Shown in pieces: positions 1-7,442 of a stretch of 11,417 nt of DNA. The stretch comes from Stenotrophomonas maltophilia (GTDB lineage Bacteria > Pseudomonadota > Gammaproteobacteria > Xanthomonadales > Xanthomonadaceae), in NCBI GenBank assembly GCA_002386405.1, contig DGIP01000031.1, positions 1 through 11,417 of the forward strand, read 5' to 3'. The position numbers were made by a program, and so were the translations under genes. Each line of letters begins with the position of its first letter. The first letter of the stretch is position 1. Below the pieces are notes generated by a model, which had not been told where the DNA came from, did no database searches, and worked only from the letters and a program-made list of their open reading frames with translations.

Positions 1-1955
<1,955 letters not shown>

Positions 1956-1966
1956 TCCATTTCCCG

Positions 1967-2005
1967 GAAAACAGGCAGGCCGCGATTATCCCACCGCGGC
2001 CTGCC
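1967..2005 (-). terminator. Rho-independent terminator of the serine hydrolase gene
   Basis: Perfect 11-bp arms ggcaggccgcg (1974-1984) and cgcggcctgcc (1995-2005) enclose a 10-base loop. On the minus strand the hairpin is followed directly by TGTTTTCC, and it begins nine bases after the hydrolase stop codon. On the plus strand it is followed by ATTTGTTTT, so it may work both ways. The loop carries GATAAT on the minus strand, a possible -10 box for the exporter gene. Confidence 0.85.
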
Positions 2006-2013
2006 ATTTGTTT

Positions 2014-3570
2014 TCACGGAGTCAACACCAGGTCCTGGAAATCGAAACTGAAGTCGGTCAGCGACGACACCGCCTGCATGCGCACCTCGCGCACCTTGCC
2101 GTCCGGATCCAGGCTGAAGTTCACGAACGCATCGGCGTTGAGCGAGCGGTCGTCCCAGCGCACGATGAACGTATCGTGCTGCCAGTGCTCCATCGTGCCC
2201 ACCAGCTGCGCCGTCTTGCCGAAGCGCAGGCGCAGCGTGCCGGCGCGCTGCTCCACGAACACCTCGCCATACCACGGGTCGCGGTAGGTGCCGGCGTAGC
2301 GGGCCAGCGGCAGCGATGGGGTGGATTTCGGATCGCGTGCGGCCTGGTGCGCGGCCCAGCCCTCATCGGCCTTGTCCTGCGCCTTGGCTACCGCAGCGGC
2401 ATACGCCGCCACCCAATCGGTGGCCGGCGCCTTGAGATACGCATCCAGCACGTCCATGGTGACCGCGTTGAAGGCCGCGCCCACTTCCTGGTTGGTCAGC
2501 ACCACGATGCCCAGCTTCTGCTCCGGCACCAGCGTCACCCGCGACACCATGCCCGGCCAGCCGCCGGTGTGCCACACCAGTTTCTGCCCGCGGTAGTCGC
2601 TCAGGCTCCAGCCCTCGCCGTAGCCGGCGAAATTCGGGCGCGCCACAGCCAGCGCCGGCACGCTCGGCTCGGGCACCACCTGCGGGGTGATCATCTGCCA
2701 CATCGCCTGCTGGCTCTTGGGGCTGAACAGCGCCGTGCCATTCTCCAGCTTGCCTTGGGCCAGCTGCACGTTCATCCAGCGCGCCATGTCGTGCACGCTG
2801 GAATACACCCCGCCGGCACCGGCGTTGTTGGACCAGGTCAGCGGCGCCACCGTGCGCAGCTCGGTGAAATCGAACTTGGCATGCCCGGTGGCCGCCTTGT
2901 CGCCCGGCTTCAGGTGGTCGGCATTGAAGCGGGTGCCGGCCATGCCCACCGGGGTGAAGATGTGCTGCTGCAGGAAGTCCGCATAGGACTGCCCGGAGAC
3001 CTGTTCGATCACCTGCTGGGCCACCGCATACAGGATGTTGTCGTAGGCGTAGCGGTCGCGGAAGCCGGCCTTCAGCGGTACCTTGCCCAGCCGCTGCACC
3101 ACCTCGGCATTGCTGTAGCTGGTGGTCGGCCAGAACAGCAGGTCGCCCGCGCCCAGGCTGAGCCCGCTGCGGTGCGAGAGCAGGTCGCGGATGCGCATCT
3201 CGCCGGTCACGTACGGATCGGACATGCGGAACGACGGCAGGTGGTCGATCACCCGGTCGTCCATCTTCAACTTGCCCTGTTCGGCCAGCAGATTGAGCGA
3301 GGTGGCCGTGAACGCCTTGGTGTTGGAGGCGATGGCAAACAGCGTGTCGGCCTCCACCGGCGCCGGCTTGCCCAGCTCGCGTACGCCATAGCCGCGCTCG
3401 AAGACAATCTGGCCGTCCTTGACCACCGCCACCGCGATGCCGGGAATGTCGAACTGACTGCGCACGCGTTCCACCGTGGCATCCAGCCGCTGCAGCTCGG
3501 TCGGCACGGCTGCCGACGCCAGGGGTGCGCATGCCAGCAGCACAAGGCCTCCGATCCAGGATGTGTTCAA
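2014..3570 (-). CDS. Secreted serine hydrolase, beta-lactamase superfamily with C-terminal DUF3471
   Basis: A 518-residue periplasmic or secreted protein of the class C beta-lactamase/penicillin-binding-like family (Pfam Beta-lactamase, COG1680), whose members hydrolyse peptides, D-amino-acid peptides or esters. The true substrate cannot be read from sequence. I chose a TTG start because GGAGA (3577-3581) lies six bases upstream and a clean signal peptide follows (MNTSWIGGLVLLACAPLASA, then AVPTE). The longer in-frame extension has no signal-like start. Catalytic motifs are present: SNTK (Ser82, Lys85), YDN (Tyr176, Asn178) and HTGG (334-337) in place of KTG. Residues about 410-515 match the beta-barrel-like DUF3471 often attached to this family. 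The HTG triad and the extra domain argue against a true beta-lactamase. It is divergent from the VOC gene and ends in a strong terminator. Confidence 0.88.
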   Translation of the reverse strand: MNTSWIGGLVLLACAPLASAAVPTELQRLDATVERVRSQFDIPGIAVAVVKDGQIVFERGYGVRELGKPAPVEADTLFAIASNTKAFTATSLNLLAEQGKLKMDDRVIDHLPSFRMSDPYVTGEMRIRDLLSHRSGLSLGAGDLLFWPTTSYSNAEVVQRLGKVPLKAGFRDRYAYDNILYAVAQQVIEQVSGQSYADFLQQHIFTPVGMAGTRFNADHLKPGDKAATGHAKFDFTELRTVAPLTWSNNAGAGGVYSSVHDMARWMNVQLAQGKLENGTALFSPKSQQAMWQMITPQVVPEPSVPALAVARPNFAGYGEGWSLSDYRGQKLVWHTGGWPGMVSRVTLVPEQKLGIVVLTNQEVGAAFNAVTMDVLDAYLKAPATDWVAAYAAAVAKAQDKADEGWAAHQAARDPKSTPSLPLARYAGTYRDPWYGEVFVEQRAGTLRLRFGKTAQLVGTMEHWQHDTFIVRWDDRSLNADAFVNFSLDPDGKVREVRMQAVSSLTDFSFDFQDLVLTP

Positions 3571-3703
3571 ACAGTGTCTCCGGTTGCATGTTGCAGGGGC
3601 GTCGAGGCCACCAATGGGCCGGTTACGCCAGGTTTCGCGCGATGGTAACGCGGCCGGTTGCAGGCTCGCCTGTGCCAGAAGCCGCCCACCCCGGAGCACC
3701 CGC
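3571..3703. promoter_or_regulatory. Divergent intergenic region between hydrolase and VOC genes
   Basis: This 133-base gap must hold promoters for both directions. A short inverted repeat GTTAC (3622-3626) / GTAAC (3645-3649), 18 bases apart, sits mid-gap and could be a shared operator. No sigma-70 box pair was convincing on either strand. Confidence 0.35.
3577..3581 (-). promoter_or_regulatory. Ribosome binding site that decides the TTG start of the hydrolase
   Basis: GGAGA on the minus strand, six bases before TTG at 3570. No in-frame ATG lies in a sensible place relative to the signal peptide. The upstream in-frame codons would add 56 residues that are not signal-like. Confidence 0.6.
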
Positions 3704-4138
3704 ATGACCGCACCCACCGAGTCCGGTTCCACCATCATTCCCTGCCTGCGCTACCGCGATGCCCGCGCGGCCATCGCCTGGCTGGAGCGGGCGTTCGGGT
3801 TCACGGCGCAGGCCGTGTACGCCGAAGGCGACCTCGTGTACCACGCCCAGCTGGTGTACGGCACCGGCATGATCATGCTCGGCTCGGTCGACAACGGCGG
3901 CGAGTGGGGCAAGCTGGTGGTGCAGCCGGATGAAATCCAGGGCCGCGAAACCCAGAGCGCCTGCGTGATCGTCACCGACCCCGATGCCCACTACGAGCGC
4001 GCGGTCGCTGCCGGCGCCGAGCTGGTCATCGACATCGCCGACCAGGACTACGGCGGCCGCGGCTATGCCTGCCGCGACCCCGAAGGGCATCTCTGGTGGT
4101 TCGGCAGCTACGATCCGTGGCGCGAGGCCGGCCTTTGA
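3704..4138 (+). CDS. VOC-superfamily (glyoxalase/bleomycin-resistance fold) protein
   Basis: A 144-residue cytoplasmic protein of the vicinal oxygen chelate fold, one beta-alpha-beta-beta-beta module pair. The N-terminus IIPCLRYRDARAAIAWLERAFGF and the C-terminal DPEGHLWWFGSYDP are hallmarks of the PhnB/glyoxalase-like subgroup. Family members bind metal and act as isomerases, dioxygenases or drug-binding proteins; many have no known substrate. The ATG start is supported by GGAG (3693-3696) seven bases upstream. The ORF is open further upstream but that part overlaps the divergent promoter region. The stop overlaps the start of the DUF72 gene by four bases, so the two are probably translated together. 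A specific enzyme name is not justified. Confidence 0.87.
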   Translation: MTAPTESGSTIIPCLRYRDARAAIAWLERAFGFTAQAVYAEGDLVYHAQLVYGTGMIMLGSVDNGGEWGKLVVQPDEIQGRETQSACVIVTDPDAHYERAVAAGAELVIDIADQDYGGRGYACRDPEGHLWWFGSYDPWREAGL

Positions 4139-4953
4139 AGCACGCACCCCCCGGGCCGATCTACACCGGCATCGGCGGTTGGGTGTTCCCGGCCTGGCGT
4201 GGCGGCACCTTCTACCCGGCCGGGCTGCCGCAGCGCGAAGAGCTGGCCCATGCCAGCCGGCAGCTGGGCTGCATCGAGATCAACAGCACCTTCTACCGCG
4301 CGCAGAAGCCGGCGGTGTACGCGCAGTGGCGCGAGCAGACCCCGCCCGGCTTCCGTTTTTCGGCCAAGGCACCGCGCACGGTCACCCAGAGCCACGACCT
4401 GGCCGCTGCTGGCGCGCGCGCCGACGGCTTCATCCAGGGCATCAGCGCGCTGGAGGACCGGCTGGGGCCGCTGGTGTGGCAGTTCGGCGAAAAGCATCCG
4501 GCCGGTGCGCAGGAGTTCGATCGGTTCCTCGACGCGCTGCCGCGCAAGGTCGGCGGGCGGGCGTTGCAGCACGCACTGGAAGTCCGCAATGCCGCCGCGT
4601 GGACGCCCGAGCTGATCGCGGTGGCGCGCGCGCACGACGCCGCCCTGGTGTTCAGTGGCTCGCCGGACTACCCCAGCTTCGCCGACCCCACCGCCAGCTT
4701 CGTCTACGCCCGCCTGATGCAGTCGCGCGCCAACCTGCGTGCCGGCTACCCCGAACGCACGCTGGAGCAGTGGTGCCTGCGCGCGATGCGCTGGGCACGC
4801 GGCGAAGACAACCCCGACCTGCCGCACGTCACCGCCGATGCCCCGACCCGTGGCCCACGCGAGGTCTACATGCTGTTCATCGGCGCCGCCAAGCATCGCA
4901 ACCCGGGCGCCGCAGTGGCGCTGCGCAGGCAGTTGATGCAGGTAGGCGCATGA
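4135..4953 (+). CDS. DUF72 (YecE-like) family protein
   Basis: A 272-residue protein of the DUF72 TIM-barrel family. Its function is not established. Family motifs are clear: YTGIGGWVFPAWRGGTFYP (near residue 10), CIEINSTFYR (about 46-55), then the W..Q.P.GFRFSAKAPRTVTQ block. The best start is TTG at 4135, because it overlaps the VOC stop codon as TTGA and has GAGG seven bases before it. An upstream ATG at 4096 would place 13 extra residues over the end of the VOC gene. The C-terminal segment reads YMLFIGAAKHRNPGAA where many relatives have an aromatic-rich YFNN type motif; I think this marks a subgroup, not damage. Translational coupling to the VOC gene is likely. Confidence 0.85.
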   Translation: MKHAPPGPIYTGIGGWVFPAWRGGTFYPAGLPQREELAHASRQLGCIEINSTFYRAQKPAVYAQWREQTPPGFRFSAKAPRTVTQSHDLAAAGARADGFIQGISALEDRLGPLVWQFGEKHPAGAQEFDRFLDALPRKVGGRALQHALEVRNAAAWTPELIAVARAHDAALVFSGSPDYPSFADPTASFVYARLMQSRANLRAGYPERTLEQWCLRAMRWARGEDNPDLPHVTADAPTRGPREVYMLFIGAAKHRNPGAAVALRRQLMQVGA

Positions 4954-4983
4954 TGCCGATTGCCGCACAATATGCGGATGCCG

Positions 4984-5925
4984 ATGACCGATACCCGCAA
5001 AGCACTGCTGCAAATCCACTTCTGCGTGCTGCTGTGGGGCGTCACCGCCATCCTCGGCAAGCTCATCAGCCTGCCCGCGCTGCCCCTGGTGTGGTGGCGC
5101 ATGCTGCTGGTGGTGGCCATGCTGGCCCTGCTGCCGCGCGTCTGGCGCGGGCTGCGCCAGCTCTCCCCCGCCCTGTTCGCCGGCTACTGCGGCGTGGGCG
5201 CGCTGGTCGCCCTGCACTGGCTCACGTTCTATGGCGCGGTGAAGCTCGCCAACGCCTCGGTAGCCGCCACCTGCATCGCCCTGGCCCCGGTGTTCACCGC
5301 CGTCATTGAACCGTGGGTGGCCAAACGCCCGTTCCAGCTGCGCGAGCTGGCCTTCGGCATCGCCGTGCTGCCCGGCGTCGGCCTCGTAGTGGGCGGCGTA
5401 CCCGACGGCATGCGCCTGGGCGTGCTGGTCGGCGCCATGTCCGCACTGCTGGTGGCCATCTTCGGCTCGCTCAACAAGCGCCTGGTCAGCCACGCCGACC
5501 CGCTCACCGTCACCGCGGTCGAACTGGGCGCCGGCACCATCACCCTGACCCTGCTCGCCCCGCTGCTGCCGTTCCTTCTGCCGGCGCTGGCCAGCCCGCT
5601 GTGGGTAATACCCGACCTGCGCGACGGCATGCTGCTGCTGGCCCTGGCCGGCGTGTGCACCCTGCTGCCGTTCGCCCTCGCACTGGTCGCCCTGCGCCAC
5701 CTCAGCGCCTACACCGTGCAGCTGGTTACCAACCTCGAACCGGTCTACGCCATCCTGCTGGCCATGGCCCTGCTCAGCGAACAGCGCGAACTCACCCCGC
5801 TGTTCTACGCCGGCGTGGCGATCATCGTCGGCGCGGTCTTCCTGCACCCGCTGTTGAACCGCCGCAGGAAGGTGCAGCACCCTGAGATCCTGGGCACCTC
5901 CGAGGCGCGGAACATCGCCGATTGA
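4984..5925 (+). CDS. EamA/DMT-family inner-membrane transporter
   Basis: A 313-residue drug/metabolite transporter with two EamA repeats and about ten hydrophobic helices, beginning with ALLQIHFCVLLWGVTAILGKLI and ending with a basic RRRK tail that should face the cytoplasm. Family members export amino acids, nucleobases or other metabolites; the substrate here is unknown. Start choice is uncertain: in-frame TTG 4960 and ATG 4972, 4978 and 4984 are all possible. I prefer 4984 because it begins just before the first conserved block and has GCGGA about five bases upstream. It lies 30 bases after the DUF72 stop on the same strand, so the VOC, DUF72 and EamA genes likely form one transcript. It faces the AAA ATPase gene, with a REP hairpin between the two. 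Confidence 0.88.
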   Translation: MTDTRKALLQIHFCVLLWGVTAILGKLISLPALPLVWWRMLLVVAMLALLPRVWRGLRQLSPALFAGYCGVGALVALHWLTFYGAVKLANASVAATCIALAPVFTAVIEPWVAKRPFQLRELAFGIAVLPGVGLVVGGVPDGMRLGVLVGAMSALLVAIFGSLNKRLVSHADPLTVTAVELGAGTITLTLLAPLLPFLLPALASPLWVIPDLRDGMLLLALAGVCTLLPFALALVALRHLSAYTVQLVTNLEPVYAILLAMALLSEQRELTPLFYAGVAIIVGAVFLHPLLNRRRKVQHPEILGTSEARNIAD

Positions 5926-5929
5926 CGGG

Positions 5930-5955
5930 CGTACCCACCCACGGTGGGTACCTAC
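5930..5955 (-). repeat. REP/SMAG-like GTAG palindrome, possible two-way terminator
   Basis: Arms gtacccacc (5931-5939) and ggtgggtac (5943-5951) with a three-base loop are preceded on the minus strand by GTAG (complement of 5952-5955). A GTAG head followed by a palindrome is the layout of Stenotrophomonas REP elements. It fills almost all of the 36 bases between two convergent genes, so it probably also stops transcription from both sides. Confidence 0.75.
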
Positions 5956-5961
5956 CGGAAA

Positions 5962-7125
5962 TCAGCGGGTGGGCCAGTACCACGCGGGCACGTCCAGCAC
6001 CCCCTGGCCCACCAGCGTCGTACGGCTCATCTGCTTTTCCAGCGCGATCGACGTGCACTGCTCCGCCTCGCGCAGCGCCGCGATCAACCGGCTGGCATGC
6101 GACACCACCCACACCTGGCTGCGTGCCGCCGCCCCGATGATCAACCGCCCCAGCGCCGGCAACAGGTCCGGGTGCAGGCTGGTTTCCGGCTCGTTGAGCA
6201 CCATCAACGGCGGCGGGCGTGGCGTGTGCAGCGCCGCGATCAACAACAGATAGCGCAGCGTCCCGTCGGACAGCTCCGCCGCGCCCAGCGGCCTCAGCAA
6301 TCCGGGCTGGTGGAACTTCAGGCTCAACTGATCCTCGTTCGGCTCGATATGCACCCGCGCGCCGGGGAACGCATCGTCGAGTGCAGCCGCCAGCGCATCC
6401 GGATCGCCAATCTCCACGATCGTCCGCCACGCCGCCGCCAGGTCATGCCCATCGTGGCTCAGCACCGGCGTGCGCGTGGCCAGGCTTGCCTGCCGCGCCG
6501 GCGCATCCCGGTCACTGCGGAAATGATCATAGAAGCGCCAGCTGCGCAGCGTCTCGCGCAGCCGCAGCACCTCCGGCATCCGCTGCGGATCGGCTACCTG
6601 CGTGAAGAGGCTTTCGTGCACCGACAGGTTCGATTCCAGCACCTCCCAGCTGCGCCCGTTGCGCCGCCGCACCATTGCCCCCCGCCGCTCCACCAGCACC
6701 GTGCTGCTGCGCAGGAACGGTCCGGCCCAGATGCTCTCGCACTTGATCTGCGGATCCAGGTTGAACATCGAATGGATATCGCCCAGCGGATAGCCCAGAT
6801 CGATCGCATACCCAAAATCCTCCGCCGCAAAACCCAGCCGCAGTGCCACCGACTTCTGCCGCGGCCCGCCCTGCACCGGCACCTCCCCCGACAGCATCCG
6901 CCGGTCCAGCGTCTCCGGCCCGGCCCACAGCGCCGACTGGAACCCGCCCTCCCGTGCCAGCGACGGCGTCACCCCGCCCCGCGCCGTATCGGCCAGCAAC
7001 CGCAGCGCGCGATACAAGCTCGACTTGCCACTGCCGTTGTCACCGGTGACCAGGTTCAGCGATCCCATCGGCACGACCAGATCGTGCAGGGAGCGGTAGT
7101 TGGAGATGGCGAGGGTCTGCAGCAT
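5962..7125 (-). CDS. Stand-alone AAA (ABC/SMC-like) predicted ATPase
   Basis: A 387-residue cytoplasmic ATPase of the AAA_21 / COG4637 type. The ATP site is complete: Walker A GDNGSGKSS (28-36), signature-like ELSDGTLRYL (284-293), Walker B LMVLNEPETSLHPDL (307-321) and a switch histidine in VVSH (340-343). The Walker B has Asn-Glu where many relatives have Asp-Glu; this NEPE form occurs in the family, so it need not be a defect. The middle (about 90-260) lacks the long coiled coil of SMC or RecF. There is no TOPRIM or HNH domain, and no nuclease or toxin gene beside it, so it is not an OLD, Gabija or RloC-type system as seen here. The ATG start opens with LQTLAISNYRSL, the usual first strand. 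Its role is unknown. Confidence 0.85.
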   Translation of the reverse strand: MLQTLAISNYRSLHDLVVPMGSLNLVTGDNGSGKSSLYRALRLLADTARGGVTPSLAREGGFQSALWAGPETLDRRMLSGEVPVQGGPRQKSVALRLGFAAEDFGYAIDLGYPLGDIHSMFNLDPQIKCESIWAGPFLRSSTVLVERRGAMVRRRNGRSWEVLESNLSVHESLFTQVADPQRMPEVLRLRETLRSWRFYDHFRSDRDAPARQASLATRTPVLSHDGHDLAAAWRTIVEIGDPDALAAALDDAFPGARVHIEPNEDQLSLKFHQPGLLRPLGAAELSDGTLRYLLLIAALHTPRPPPLMVLNEPETSLHPDLLPALGRLIIGAAARSQVWVVSHASRLIAALREAEQCTSIALEKQMSRTTLVGQGVLDVPAWYWPTR

Positions 7126-7182
7126 GGACGGAATCCGCAGGGAAACGGGCGTGCAGGATGGCAGCGATAGGTCGCAGATATT

Positions 7183-7214
7183 GCGATTGATGGCGCGATT
7201 GACCCAGCCAATCG
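7183..7214. promoter_or_regulatory. Repeated GCGATTGA motifs upstream of the AAA ATPase
   Basis: GCGATTGA occurs twice in direct orientation (7183-7190, 7195-7202), one helical turn apart, and an inverted CAATCG follows at 7209-7214. They lie 58-90 bases before the ATPase start codon, the usual place for a promoter or operator. No clean -35/-10 pair was found. Confidence 0.35.
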
Positions 7215-7226
7215 TTGCGCCAAAGC

Positions 7227-7249
7227 AGCCGGGCAGGGCCCGGCTCTAC
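7227..7249 (-). repeat. REP/SMAG-like GTAG palindrome
   Basis: On the minus strand GTAG is followed by AGCCGGGC, a three-base loop and GCCCGGCT, a perfect 8-bp stem. Arms on the plus strand are 7227-7234 and 7238-7245; the head is the complement of 7246-7249. This is a classic Stenotrophomonas REP layout. It faces the second REP at 7310 head to head. Confidence 0.82.
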
Positions 7250-7309
7250 GGCGTTTCAGCGAATCACCGACCCACTGTCAAAGGCTGGCGGGGGTGGGTT
7301 TGCGGGACC

Positions 7310-7330
7310 GTAGAGCGCCATGGATGGCGC
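7310..7330 (+). repeat. REP/SMAG-like GTAG palindrome nested in the inverted repeat
   Basis: GTAG (7310-7313) is followed by gcgccat (7315-7321), a two-base loop and atggcgc (7324-7330), a perfect 7-bp stem. It lies in inverted orientation to the REP at 7227-7249, with the two GTAG heads 60 bases apart. Confidence 0.72.
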
Positions 7331-7335
7331 GAACG

Positions 7336-7367
7336 AGCCTACAGGGACGTACTTGCGGCGTGTCCCG
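7336..7367. repeat. Copy 2 of the 32-bp dispersed intergenic repeat
   Basis: Same length as and 26 of 32 identical to 14-45. Its last six bases (7362-7367) are also the start of the right arm of the 26-bp inverted repeat, which suggests the 32-mer and the arm belong to one element. Confidence 0.6.
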
Positions 7368-7442
7368 CAAACCCACACCCGCCAGCCAAGCCAGGCACAC
7401 TCGCAGACCAAGGCTGTTCGCCGTGATGCGTGAGTGCTTACC

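Larger units (their letters stand above)
7283..7387. repeat. Composite element: 26-bp inverted repeat enclosing a REP
   Basis: Arms at 7283-7308 and 7362-7387 are complementary at 25 of 26 positions, with one mismatch (7293 against 7377). The 53-base interior holds a GTAG palindrome (7310-7330), and the 32-bp dispersed repeat (7336-7367) runs into the right arm. The whole could form a long stem or cruciform. On the minus strand it lies about 55 bases after the GH3 stop codon, so termination or mRNA 3'-end protection is a reasonable role. Confidence 0.85.
7126..7442. other. Gene-free, repeat-rich gap between GH3 and AAA ATPase genes
   Basis: No coding sequence is supported in these 317 bases. 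They lie after the GH3 stop codon and before the ATPase start (both genes on the minus strand). Contents from left to right: GATTG motifs, a minus-strand REP, a 105-bp inverted-repeat element enclosing a plus-strand REP and the 32-bp repeat, then a small gtgag/ctcac hairpin (7430-7446) at the GH3 stop. The palindromes probably also end the GH3 transcript. Confidence 0.6.

Noticed and set aside
2014..3570. True class C beta-lactamase (antibiotic resistance)
   Set aside because: The third motif is HTG, not KTG, and a DUF3471 domain is attached. The length and architecture fit the wider serine hydrolase family.
4952..4985. Direct repeat gatgccgat and small ccgca/tgcgg hairpin before EamA
   Set aside because: Short, overlapping alternative start codons, and likely chance in G/C-rich sequence.
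4108..5880. 590-codon minus-strand ORF across DUF72 and EamA
   Set aside because: Gln/His/Gly-rich shadow of two real genes; no recognisable domain or ribosome site.
5962..7125. Anti-phage defence system (OLD/Gabija-like)
   Set aside because: There is no TOPRIM, HNH or helicase partner in the protein or next to it. ATPase motifs alone do not support the claim.
5944..7170. 408-codon plus-strand ORF opposite the AAA ATPase
   Set aside because: Low-complexity Arg/Gln/His/Pro product; the opposite frame has full Walker A and B motifs.
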